64,000 nucleotides of DNA. Source: Micromonospora orduensis. GTDB taxonomy: Bacteria; Actinomycetota; Actinomycetes; Mycobacteriales; Micromonosporaceae. The notes under the pieces were generated by a model. The model saw nothing but the letters and a program-made list of their open reading frames with translations. It had not been told where the DNA came from and ran no database searches. This document shows positions 1-7,377 of this stretch, piece after piece. Each line of letters starts with the position of its first letter. Within the stretch, counting starts at the first letter, position 1. The translations under genes and the position numbers were made by a program. The DNA lies in assembly GCF_006228125.1 (NCBI RefSeq), contig NZ_VDFY01000257.1, positions 1-64,000 on the forward strand. Direction: 5' to 3'.

Positions 1-320
1 CCCCCAACAACACCACCCACACCCCACCCAAAAACGACACCGAAAAAATCATCCACCACATCTGGACCACCATCCTCAACAACCCCCACATCAGCACCAC
101 CGACAACTTCTTCCACCTCGGCGGCCACTCCCTACTCGCCACCCAAGTCACCACCCGAATCCGCCAAGAATTCGACACACCCCTGCCCCTACGCACCATC
201 TTCGAAAACCCCACCATCACCCAACTCGCAAAAGCCGTGGAGGATCTCATCTACGAGGAGATCTCGAAACTGTCGCCGGAAGAGGTGCAGCGCATTCTGG
301 CGGCCGAGCAGCACATGTGA
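1..320 (+). CDS. NRPS, C-terminal fragment (peptidyl carrier protein domain), 5' end outside window
   Basis: The reading frame starts before base 1 (first full codon at 3) and stops at TGA 318-320. It encodes a peptidyl carrier domain with the phosphopantetheine motif LGGHSLLATQV at about residues 39-49. A charged C-terminal tail (LSPEEVQRILAAEQ) closes the protein, so this module ends without a thioesterase here. Codon use changes sharply near base 236. Upstream codons are nearly all C- or A-rich (ACC, CAC, CCC, CAA), whereas the tail uses ordinary actinomycete G/C codons. What the protein activates cannot be told from this fragment. Confidence 0.9.
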   Translation, partial: PNNTTHTPPKNDTEKIIHHIWTTILNNPHISTTDNFFHLGGHSLLATQVTTRIRQEFDTPLPLRTIFENPTITQLAKAVEDLIYEEISKLSPEEVQRILAAEQHM

Positions 321-627
321 CGACGCCGGGTGATGCCCCTGACGGGCGCAGCAGCCATACGCGAGTGCCGACCGCGACAGTGGGCCACGCCGTGGCCCAC
401 TCGGGTCGCCCAGTACCCCGAGCCGGCCGGCCGGGGTGCTGGGCGGTGTCGGCCCACGTCATCCCCACATGGCGGCCGTTTGACGCTGCGGACCCCGGCG
501 GTGGCTCGTCGAGCCGTTTTCATGACCCCGACGGTGGTTCGGCCAGACCGCCCCACAGTGGGGACGGCCGGCAGGTGGTCGAGGTACCCCCTTCGCAGAA
601 CGACAGCAGGGCGAGGTGCACCGCCGG
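321..627. other. Intergenic stretch without a supportable gene
   Basis: Apart from the terminator hairpin at 374-409 I see no convincing coding frame here. The open frames lack ribosome sites and family-like composition. The left edge of the sbnB remnant abuts it at about 628. Confidence 0.5.
374..409 (+). terminator. Hairpin after the NRPS stop
   Basis: An 11-bp perfect inverted repeat (AGTGGGCCACG / CGTGGCCCACT, 379-389 and 391-401) is extended by GCGAC/GTCGC at 374-378 and 405-409. It lies about 55 bases after the NRPS stop. There is no U-tract, which is common for actinomycete terminators. It probably ends the upstream NRPS transcript. Confidence 0.6.
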
Positions 628-985
628 GCGTCTCCATGTCTGCCAGATGCGTCGACGTGTTCTCGCGTAGACAGTGATCCCGGTCGTCGACCACATTGAC
701 GCTGTCCAAAATCACCCTCGGTCCGAGGTCAGGTACCGCTGCAGGTACCGGGGTCACCGCCAGAACGGCGGACGCCGCGGTACGGGTCGCGCTGATGATC
801 GAACTCTGCAGGCAGGCCACGGGGAATCCGGTGTCCCGGTCATTGAGCAGGATGACCGCTGACGCCCGGGGCAGACCGCGCGAGATTGTCCGGGAAGCTC
901 GCGATCCACTTCGGGTTGGCGTTCAGCACCTCTCTCGCGACCGCGGCGCCGACAGGGAGAACGTTGGCTGCCGGTGAACGCTCAC
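628..985 (-). pseudogene. Decayed SbnB-like N-(2-amino-2-carboxyethyl)-L-glutamate dehydrogenase
   Basis: The minus strand carries scraps of an ornithine-cyclodeaminase/SbnB-type protein in the correct order but in broken frames. A GTG at 985 overlaps the stop of the SbnA-like gene. Next come VGAAVAREVL, then PKWIASFPDNLAR, then after a frame change ASAVILLNDRDTGFPVACL and SSIISATRTAASAVLAV. Finally PRVILDSVNVVDDRDHCL and NTSTHLADMET follow. In SbnB these pieces are separated by much longer stretches, including the Rossmann domain, which is missing. At least two frameshifts and two internal deletions are needed to explain it. SbnB normally releases L-2,3-diaminopropionate plus 2-oxoglutarate from the SbnA product, so that step looks lost here unless supplied elsewhere. 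Confidence 0.8.
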
Positions 986-1998
986 GGGGTCCTCTTTCGT
1001 GCGTGCCAGTACCGGATCGCCGTCCCGCCCTCGAAGGACGCCGGCTCCAACGCCGCACTGCCGTAGTGCGCCCGCACCCAGTGGTCGTCGTAGACGTTGT
1101 CGAGATACCGCTCCCCGAGGTCGGGCGCGATGGCGACCGAGGTGAGCTTGTTTCCTGGATCGTTGCGTCGGAGCCAGTCCAGCGCCCCGGCCAGGACCGA
1201 ACCGGTGGAGCCGCCGACCACGAATCCCCGCCGGGCGAGCGCCCGGCAGTGACGCACGGCATCGACTTCCGCCACGTAGACGACATCGTCCAGCAGGCTC
1301 GGCTCGATGAGGGGTAGCGCGACGCTCGCGCCGATGCCGGGGAGGAGGCGCTGGCCCGCCGGGGCGCCGAAGCTGACCGAGCCCACCGCGTCGATGGCGA
1401 CGATCCGCACCGGCCGTCGTGCCTCCCTGAAGTAGCGTGCGCACCCCATCGCCGTGCCACCGGTCCCAACGCCGACGAAGAGTACGTCGAGTCGTGGATA
1501 CCGGCGGGAGATCTCGGGGGCAGTTGTCTCGTAGTGGATGAGCCAGTTCGCCGGGTTGGCGTACTGGTTGAGCCACAGATATCGGTCGTCGCTAGCGCAG
1601 AGGGCGGCGACGGCGTCGAGTCTCGCCTGCAGGTAGCCGGCCTCCGGGTGGGCCTCGTCGACGACCCGGACCTCCGCGCCGAGCGCGCGCATGAGCTTGA
1701 TGGTCGCCGGGTTGCAGCGGGGATCGGTGATGCAGATGAAGGGGATGCCGCGTGAAGCCGCAATGGTGGCCAGGGCCACCCCGCTGTTGCCCGAAGACGA
1801 CTCGACCAGCACGGTGTCCGGGCCGAGTGAGCCCTCCTTCTCAGCCGCGGCGATCATCGCCACCGCGGCCCGGAACTTTATCGATCCGGCAAAGTTGAAG
1901 CCCTCGTACTTGAACTGTAGGTTCCTGCCGATGAAGCCGCTCAGGTCGAGGTAGACGTGCGAGTCCAGCAGGTCGTGGGGTGCGGTGATGGTAGGAAT
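982..1998 (-). CDS. SbnA-like PLP enzyme, N-(2-amino-2-carboxyethyl)-L-glutamate synthase family
   Basis: This is a cysteine-synthase-fold PLP enzyme. The Schiff-base lysine is in GSIKFRA (about residue 39), the substrate loop is ESSSGNSGVAL and the phosphate-binding loop is GVGTGGTAMG. The beginning (PTITAPHDLL) and the VFRG-free SSSGN loop resemble SbnA/Dap-type synthases, which join O-phosphoserine or serine with glutamate toward 2,3-diaminopropionate. The best ribosome site (GAGGAGG) stands directly before an ATT codon at 1998-1996. No ATG, GTG or TTG lies in frame until an ATG at 2085, deep in the upstream gene. The gene may therefore use a rare ATT start or have lost its ATG. The partner sbnB downstream is broken, so the pathway is probably decaying. 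Confidence 0.8.
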   Translation of the reverse strand: MPTITAPHDLLDSHVYLDLSGFIGRNLQFKYEGFNFAGSIKFRAAVAMIAAAEKEGSLGPDTVLVESSSGNSGVALATIAASRGIPFICITDPRCNPATIKLMRALGAEVRVVDEAHPEAGYLQARLDAVAALCASDDRYLWLNQYANPANWLIHYETTAPEISRRYPRLDVLFVGVGTGGTAMGCARYFREARRPVRIVAIDAVGSVSFGAPAGQRLLPGIGASVALPLIEPSLLDDVVYVAEVDAVRHCRALARRGFVVGGSTGSVLAGALDWLRRNDPGNKLTSVAIAPDLGERYLDNVYDDHWVRAHYGSAALEPASFEGGTAIRYWHARKRTP

Positions 1999-2011
1999 GG
2001 CGCCTCCTCGG

Positions 2012-3220
2012 TCAGGGCACGAAATGCTCGAGATGATGGGCCCGGACCTGTCGCCAGACCTCGCGGAACTCGTCCAGGTCGCCACTGATCAGCGCCTCCG
2101 ACCCTGGCCGGCCGCTGAATGCGCCGCCGTGGAACGGCTTGCCGGTGACGAGCGCCACCACCGTCTCCCCCGCGTCCACGAACGACTTCCACATGGCACG
2201 CCGCGCCCCGGCCAGAGCCGCGGCTCCCGCCGGCTCGCTCGCCGTGGCCGCGTCATTCGCGAGGTACGCCATCGCCGAGCGCAACTCGTCGTCCGACACC
2301 GCGACGAACGCACCCGCGCTGTCGGTGACCGCTCGGACGGCTTGTTCACCGACGGCCGGTACCGGAACCCGGATACCGTCCGCGATGGTCCGAACCGTCT
2401 CCGGCGGGCGGGGTGGCAGGCCCCGCCACTGCCGGACCAGAGGCTGGCAGCCCTCCGCCTGCACTCCGATGATTCGGGGCACGGTGGAGGTCATGCCGCA
2501 GGCCCGCAGCTCGTGAAAACCTTTTGCCAACCCGACCAGGGTCGGACCGTCGCCGACCGGAGCCACGACCACGTCAGGCAGGTGCCGTTCGAGCTGTTCC
2601 CAGATCTCGAAGGCCACCGTCTTCTTAGCCTCTATCGTCACGGGGTTGGCGCCGGTGTTCCGGTCCAGCCATCCAAACTCGCGGGCCGCCGCCCTGGACA
2701 GGTCGAAGGCAGCCCGGTAGCCCCTCGCCACCCGGAAAACGTGCGCGCCGGCCGCGCGCATGACGGCCACCTTCTCCGGATCACAGTCGGCGGGTGTGAA
2801 GATGGCGGCGGAGAGCCCGACCGTCGCGGCGCCCCACGCCGTCGCCACGCCGGCGTTGCCGGTGGACGACGTGGTGATCGTCGAGGCGCCGCTACGCAGT
2901 CCGATCTCGAGGACGAGTGCTGTCGCGCGGTCCTTGTTCGACGAGATGGCGCCGGCCGTCTCATCCTTCAACCACAGGCGGGGCAGACCCAGCCGGGAGC
3001 GGAGCGCCGCGGCGGCCCGCAGCGGGGTACCGCCGATCGGGAGCGGAAAGCGCACACGCTGCTCATCGATCGGCAGCAGCGCCCGGTACCGCCACATACC
3101 CACATCGGTTGTCTCAGCCGAGGGAATGAGCTCAGGTCGGTAGTCGTACCTGATCAATTCCTTGCCGAAGATCTCGTCCGGCAATTTTCCCTGCGGAGAA
3201 CGCCCCATGTTCCACTCCAT
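2012..3220 (-). CDS. Threonine-synthase-like PLP-dependent enzyme
   Basis: This 402-residue fold-type II PLP enzyme has the PLP lysine in SSNKDRA (about residue 95), the loop SSTGNAGVA and the phosphate loop APVGDGPTLVG. ATG 3220 is chosen because AGGAGG stands seven bases upstream; the frame is open further but has no better start. Threonine synthase and its relatives do beta- or gamma-replacement on phosphorylated hydroxy-amino acids. Placed just upstream of the SbnA-like gene, it may make a diamino acid or other beta-substituted building block. That role is inferred from context. The exact substrate cannot be read from sequence. Confidence 0.8.
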   Translation of the reverse strand: MEWNMGRSPQGKLPDEIFGKELIRYDYRPELIPSAETTDVGMWRYRALLPIDEQRVRFPLPIGGTPLRAAAALRSRLGLPRLWLKDETAGAISSNKDRATALVLEIGLRSGASTITTSSTGNAGVATAWGAATVGLSAAIFTPADCDPEKVAVMRAAGAHVFRVARGYRAAFDLSRAAAREFGWLDRNTGANPVTIEAKKTVAFEIWEQLERHLPDVVVAPVGDGPTLVGLAKGFHELRACGMTSTVPRIIGVQAEGCQPLVRQWRGLPPRPPETVRTIADGIRVPVPAVGEQAVRAVTDSAGAFVAVSDDELRSAMAYLANDAATASEPAGAAALAGARRAMWKSFVDAGETVVALVTGKPFHGGAFSGRPGSEALISGDLDEFREVWRQVRAHHLEHFVP

Positions 3221-3383
3221 TCGCCGCCTCCTTGGCGGGCAGAACCGCAAGACAGGGTGAGCACGACGTCGGGCGCGGGGCTGCCGGGTCAGACGAAGCG
3301 TTTGCCGGTGGGCCAGCCTGGCCGCGACGAAAGCGCGTGATTCCCGCATTCGCGTGGGGGCCACGGACTGGCAACGGTCAGGC

Positions 3384-4478
3384 TCATGTCGCCGCGAGTT
3401 GTCCGATCCGGCGGGTCCAGCCGCACGGGTCGGGCAGCCGGCCGTACTGAATTCCGAGCAGACGCCCGCGCAACGCCGCCCCCATCGGGCCGGGCGCGGT
3501 GACGGGAAAATCGCCGGCGGCCGTACGGAGCATGCCAATCTGGGCCACCGTTGCGGCGGTGCCGCAGGCAAACACCTCACGCAGCTTTCCCGAGGCCGCA
3601 TCCGCCTGCCACTCGGCCAGGGCGATCGGCCGCTCGACGACGTCCAGACCAGCATCACGCGCGAGCCAGATGATCGAGTCCCGGGTCACCCCGGGCAGGA
3701 TCGTGCCGGTCAATGTCGGTGTGACGAGGTGGCCTTCGTAGCCGAAGAACAGGTTCATGCCAGCCATCTCCTCCACGAACTGGTGGTGCCCGGAGTCGAG
3801 GAAGACCACCTGGTCGCACCCGGCCCGCGCGGCTTCAGCCTGGGCAAGGTGGGCGCCGGCATAGTTACCGCCGCACTTCGCGGCTCCGGTGCCTCCAGCA
3901 CCTGCCCGGCTGTAGGTCTCTGAGGCCCAGACCGTCAGAGGCTTTGATCCGGGCGAGACAGGGCCTACGGGGGTAGCGATCACCGCGAACAGGTACTCCC
4001 TGGCCGGGCGCACGCCCAGGAACGCTTCGGTCGCCACGAGATAGGGCCGTAGGTAGAGACTGGTCTCCACCCCGCCCGGTAGCCACCCGCGGTCGACCTC
4101 GAGCAGTTCGGCGATGGCCCGTAGGAACAGGCCGGCCGGCACGACGGGCATCGAGAGCCGGCGGGCGGACTCCTGGAATCGGCGGGCATGGGCTTCGGGA
4201 CGGAAGAGCAGGCAGTCCCCGTCCGCGCTCCGGTAGGCCTTCAACCCCTCGAATATCTCCTGGCCGTAGTGCAGGACCGCAGCGGCCGGCGACATCGGAA
4301 TGGGGCCGAATGGTTCCACACGGGCGTCGTGCCAACCCTTCTGCTCGTGATAACGGACCGTCACCATGTGATCGGTGAACACCGTGCCGAACGCCGGCGG
4401 GGCAGCAGTCACCGCCGGCTCCGTGGACACCGTGACAAGGTGGCGATCGAATCGGGCGAGGCTTTCGTCGACTGTCAT
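3384..4478 (-). CDS. Branched-chain-type aminotransferase (class IV)
   Basis: A 364-residue fold-type IV aminotransferase of the IlvE family. Visible motifs are HYGQEIFEGLKAYR near residue 78, the PLP lysine in GAAKCGGNYA (about residue 201) and EEMAGMN. ATG 4478 follows GGAGG with six-base spacing. IlvE enzymes exchange amino groups between glutamate and branched or aromatic 2-oxo acids. In this cluster it could aminate a C-methylated 2-oxo acid made by one of the MppJ-like methyltransferases, but it could also serve ordinary branched-chain supply. It diverges from the LmbY-like gene across 150 bases containing the palindrome TTTCCGGCCGGAAA. Confidence 0.88.
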   Translation of the reverse strand: MTVDESLARFDRHLVTVSTEPAVTAAPPAFGTVFTDHMVTVRYHEQKGWHDARVEPFGPIPMSPAAAVLHYGQEIFEGLKAYRSADGDCLLFRPEAHARRFQESARRLSMPVVPAGLFLRAIAELLEVDRGWLPGGVETSLYLRPYLVATEAFLGVRPAREYLFAVIATPVGPVSPGSKPLTVWASETYSRAGAGGTGAAKCGGNYAGAHLAQAEAARAGCDQVVFLDSGHHQFVEEMAGMNLFFGYEGHLVTPTLTGTILPGVTRDSIIWLARDAGLDVVERPIALAEWQADAASGKLREVFACGTAATVAQIGMLRTAAGDFPVTAPGPMGAALRGRLLGIQYGRLPDPCGWTRRIGQLAAT

Positions 4479-4534
4479 GTTCGCCTCCGAGCGCCGGAAT
4501 GAGATTTCGACCTTACCGGCGGCCGACGACAAAT

Positions 4535-4548
4535 TTTCCGGCCGGAAA
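4535..4548. promoter_or_regulatory. Perfect 14-bp palindrome in divergent promoter region
   Basis: TTTCCGGCCGGAAA lies between the divergently transcribed aminotransferase (start 4478) and LmbY-like reductase (start 4629). Its position suits an operator serving both. It differs from the GTCTCGC-type palindromes found elsewhere in the cluster, so the binding protein is unknown. Confidence 0.35.
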
Positions 4549-4628
4549 GCCGCCAGCACCGGGAGCCGTCCGAGGTTAACTTTCCCTAGACGGTCGCAGT
4601 ACCGCACCGATTCTTCCTTGGGGTTCAT

Positions 4629-5525
4629 ATGCATGTTGGCGTGATGATTCTGCCCGAGAAACGATGGAGCGAATCCGTTGCCCGGTGGCACGGGGCCGAG
4701 AGCCTGAATTTCGACTCCGCATGGACCTACGACCATCTGTGGTGGCGCAGTCTTCGGGACCAGGCCTGGTTCTCAGCTCTGCCGCTGCTGTCCGCCGTCG
4801 CGGCCACGACGAGTCGCATCCGGATCGGAACGCTGGTGACGTCACCGAACTTCCGGCACCCTGTGGTGACCGCCAAGGACGCCATGACCATCGACGACAT
4901 CTCCGGAGGACGCTTCACGCTGGGCGTCGGCGCGGGCTCGACGGGAGCCGGCGACGCGAGCGTGGTCGGTGGCCCGAGCCTTTCGGCAGCCGACCGTACG
5001 GCACGATTCGGCGAGTTCGTGCAGCTCGTCGACGAGTTGCTGCGCAGAGAGGTCACCACCTACGAGGGGCGTTTCTTCTCAGCGGTGCAGGCGCGCATGA
5101 TCCCCGGTTGCGTCCAATCCCCCCGGCTGCCAATCGCCGTCGCCGCGACCGGGCCCCGCGGGTTCGACCTGGCCGCGCGCCACGCGGACGCCTGGGTGTC
5201 CAGTGGCCCCGCTGACTTCTCCCGGTCGTACACGCCGGACGAGTTCTACGCCGCTGTCGTCGCGCAACTCGATGGCCTCGACCGCGCCTGCGACCGCGCC
5301 GGGCGGGACCCGGCCTCCGTCGAACGCATCCTGGTCACTACGGACATGACCGGCGAGGTGCTGCGCTCGACCGAGCACTTCGTAGCCGTGGCGGAACGGT
5401 ACGCGAAGATCGGAATCCACCATCTCGTCGTGCACTGGCCGCGCGAGAACGGCGTCTTCGCCGGTCGGGTGGATGTACTTGAGGGCATCTCGCGCGACGC
5501 ATTGCCGCATGTCCACCGCCTGTGA
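4629..5525 (+). CDS. LLM-class F420-dependent reductase, LmbY-like (4-alkylproline pathway)
   Basis: A 298-residue luciferase-like monooxygenase-fold protein. It has the N-terminal strand MHVGVMILPE, the WTYDHLWW segment, IRIGTLVTSP, and GRFTLGVGAG in the coenzyme-binding region. In lincomycin, hormaomycin and pyrrolobenzodiazepine biosynthesis LmbY-type members use reduced F420 to saturate the pyrroline ring or side chain of the 4-alkylproline precursor. The identification rests on the family plus the LmbB2/LmbB1/LmbA homologues next door. The family alone is very broad, so the specific role is an inference from context. Confidence 0.72.
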   Translation: MHVGVMILPEKRWSESVARWHGAESLNFDSAWTYDHLWWRSLRDQAWFSALPLLSAVAATTSRIRIGTLVTSPNFRHPVVTAKDAMTIDDISGGRFTLGVGAGSTGAGDASVVGGPSLSAADRTARFGEFVQLVDELLRREVTTYEGRFFSAVQARMIPGCVQSPRLPIAVAATGPRGFDLAARHADAWVSSGPADFSRSYTPDEFYAAVVAQLDGLDRACDRAGRDPASVERILVTTDMTGEVLRSTEHFVAVAERYAKIGIHHLVVHWPRENGVFAGRVDVLEGISRDALPHVHRL

Positions 5526-5529
5526 CATC

Positions 5530-5545
5530 GTCTCGCCGGCGGGAC
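5530..5545. promoter_or_regulatory. Imperfect copy of the cluster palindrome
   Basis: GTCTCGCCGGCGGGAC differs at one half-site base from the perfect palindromes at 10906, 19134 and 37856. It lies five bases past the LmbY-like stop and about 190 bases ahead of a small ORF at 5737. It could be a weak LmbU-type operator or simply part of a transcript-end hairpin. Confidence 0.35.
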
Positions 5546-5682
5546 GGGTGATACGCGCCATCGCCAGCCGGTCCTCCGGCCGTCAGGTCGCCCCGCGACG
5601 ACCCAGCGGCGCGCAACAGCAGCGGCACGACCAGGCGGCCGCCGGCACGCCTGGTCGGTCGGGTTGCCCCGCAATCCCGCCA

Positions 5683-5696
5683 CACTGACATCAGTG
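5683..5696. promoter_or_regulatory. Palindrome CACTGACATCAGTG
   Basis: Six-base arms CACTGA/TCAGTG around CA, 40 bases before the start of the small ORF at 5737. It may be an operator or a leader hairpin. No family assignment is possible. Confidence 0.25.
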
Positions 5697-5736
5697 AATT
5701 CCTTCCGTCAGCACGCGCGACGACAGGAGACCCGCC

Positions 5737-5892
5737 ATGCCGACCTGGAAAGTGACGCAGAAGGCCCTCGTGCGACTTGTCACCTGGATACAGCGGCCGC
5801 GCCGACAGCCGAGCGACAGCCCGATCGATTCGGAGTCACTCGCCGCCATCGTCCACCAGGAGGTCTCCCGCCTCGGGCCGGGTGGCTGGTGA
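5737..5892 (+). CDS. Possible 51-residue small protein
   Basis: An ATG with a good ribosome site (AGGAGA, six-base spacing) opens 51 codons. The product has a basic N-terminal half (KVTQKALVRLVTWIQRPRR) that could form an amphipathic helix, and an acidic middle. It ends LGPGGW and overlaps the convergent cupin gene by 57 bases. I do not recognise a family. Support comes only from the ribosome site, the strong third-position GC and two palindromes upstream. It could be a chance frame. Confidence 0.35.
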   Translation: MPTWKVTQKALVRLVTWIQRPRRQPSDSPIDSESLAAIVHQEVSRLGPGGW

Positions 5893-6294
5893 ACCGGGGC
5901 CGCTCCCGGTGAGCAGCACACCCAGGCAGTACGACCCCGGCTGGGCCACCCGAGTGACGAAGTGGTGCACCGTTCCCGCCGGTATGAAGAAGGTCGCCGG
6001 AGAGGTGAGCACGTAGTGCTTGTCGTCCGCGACGACGTCGATAACGGCGCCGCCCGGCGTCGGGGACATGAGCAGGTAGATCTCGGGCACCTCGTGCGTG
6101 TGCGGCGCGGCCACCGGTTTTCCCACCAGCTCGCTGATCTCCCCGCCGGCCACCTCGAGCGGCAGCCCGCCAAACATGTCGGCAGTCAGATAGAACGGTG
6201 TGGGCGAGTGGTGGCCGGGGATCTGCCGGAAGAGGGGAAGATCCTCCCGGGCGGCCGGAACCGAGTTGGACTGCGTTTCGGCGCTGATGGGCAT
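5836..6294 (-). CDS. Small cupin-domain protein
   Basis: This 152-residue protein has the cupin motif 1 signature HTHEVPEIYLLMSP and a second motif FIPAGTVHHFVT. His-His-Glu and His residues are suited to bind one metal ion. ATG 6294 follows AAGGAG. It sits inside the 4-alkylproline block, between the LmbY-like and LmbW-like genes. No PhzF-like LmbX isomerase is visible in the window. It may therefore catalyse an isomerisation or oxygenation in that pathway, which is inference only. Other possibilities are a sensory cupin or an unrelated tailoring dioxygenase. Confidence 0.75.
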   Translation of the reverse strand: MPISAETQSNSVPAAREDLPLFRQIPGHHSPTPFYLTADMFGGLPLEVAGGEISELVGKPVAAPHTHEVPEIYLLMSPTPGGAVIDVVADDKHYVLTSPATFFIPAGTVHHFVTRVAQPGSYCLGVLLTGSGPGSPATRPEAGDLLVDDGGE

Positions 6295-6334
6295 GCTGCT
6301 CCTTTGACTCACGCTGGCGGGTGACGGGCGAGGA

Positions 6335-7348
6335 TCACGCCGGAGTCAACCGGACGATGAAGCTGAACGCGGGCAGATCGATGAGCCGCTGGTCGGCGCG
6401 GGTCCAGCCGCTCTCCTCCAGGACCGAGGTCCACTCCTCGAAGGTGGGTAGGTACTGATCCATGACGGCGTGCACGGTCTCGAACCCGACGGTGAACATC
6501 GGCATCTCCGAACCCCGCACCTGGGTCGAACGGCACGTGTCACCGAGGATCAGGTTGCGCGCGTTGGGAAAGACCTCACGGAGCCGACGTAACGTTCTCA
6601 CGCAGTTGTCGCGTGGCCAGAAGTCGTGGCCCATCAGGAAGCAGGTCACCAGGTCGATGTCCTCGTACTCCGGTCGCGGGGACATGCTCAGGACGTCGTC
6701 CCGGATCAGGGTGATCCGGTCTTCCAGTTCCGCCTCGGCAACCGCCTCCTTGGACACCGCCAGGGCACCGTGCGCGATGTCGATGCCCACCGCCCGGATC
6801 GACGGCCGCTGCTGGGCCAGCATGATGATCCGGTCGGAGCTGCCACATCCCAGGTCGGCGACCGTCCCGAACGGCAGGCCGTCGATCAGCTCGCGCAGCG
6901 GCGGGTCGAAGAACGTCTGCGCGATGGAACGGCAGGCCACGCTGATGGCTCGGGAGTCGCGGTGCATGACCCGGTCGGCGCGTGGCTCGTTCAGCGTCAG
7001 GTCGGTGAGGTCGGTGAACAGTTCACCGCAACCCCGCGTGAGCCAGTAGAAAAATCCCCTGTTCTTGAACGCCTCGTCGAACCCTGGTCCTCGGGCGGCC
7101 GTGGTCCGCTCCGCGTCCATCACGACGATCTCGCGGCTGGCAAGGGCCGCCAGGATGGCGCGGAGGCTGCCGAGGTGCGCGTTCGAGCGGGTGGCGAAGT
7201 GCCGAACGTCCATGCTGTCGCTGTGGGCAAGCTCGTCGAGCAACCCCAGGTCCCACGCCGCACTCAGGGCGGCCGCGGCGACCGCGCCGTTGAAGGTGTC
7301 GGCGCAATATCGGGCATCGCGGGACATGTACGGGGAGAGAGCGGTCAT
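6335..7348 (-). CDS. SAM-dependent methyltransferase, LmbW-like C-methyltransferase candidate
   Basis: A 337-residue class I methyltransferase with an N-terminal helical dimerisation region and the SAM motif VADLGCGSSDRI near residue 164. GIDIA is the ribose-binding strand and LVTCFLMGHDFWP follows. It lies between the cupin and the LmbB2-like gene, where a C-methyltransferase equivalent to LmbW would be expected. LmbW adds one methyl carbon to the opened DOPA-derived side chain, giving a three-carbon substituent. The fold is also shared with 2-oxo acid C-methyltransferases such as MppJ, so the substrate is inferred from neighbours. Confidence 0.72.
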   Translation of the reverse strand: MTALSPYMSRDARYCADTFNGAVAAAALSAAWDLGLLDELAHSDSMDVRHFATRSNAHLGSLRAILAALASREIVVMDAERTTAARGPGFDEAFKNRGFFYWLTRGCGELFTDLTDLTLNEPRADRVMHRDSRAISVACRSIAQTFFDPPLRELIDGLPFGTVADLGCGSSDRIIMLAQQRPSIRAVGIDIAHGALAVSKEAVAEAELEDRITLIRDDVLSMSPRPEYEDIDLVTCFLMGHDFWPRDNCVRTLRRLREVFPNARNLILGDTCRSTQVRGSEMPMFTVGFETVHAVMDQYLPTFEEWTSVLEESGWTRADQRLIDLPAFSFIVRLTPA

Positions 7349-7377
7349 AGGGAACCTCTTCCTAGAAGAACCAATGG

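Noticed and set aside
251-820. 189-codon open frame on the minus strand as one gene
   Set aside because: Only its first part (820 to about 630) matches SbnB segments; the rest is shadow sequence and covers the NRPS terminator. Treated as pseudogene plus intergenic.
840-1763. 307-codon minus-strand frame
   Set aside because: Most of it is an out-of-frame shadow of the SbnA-like gene; only its tail contains real SbnB remnants.
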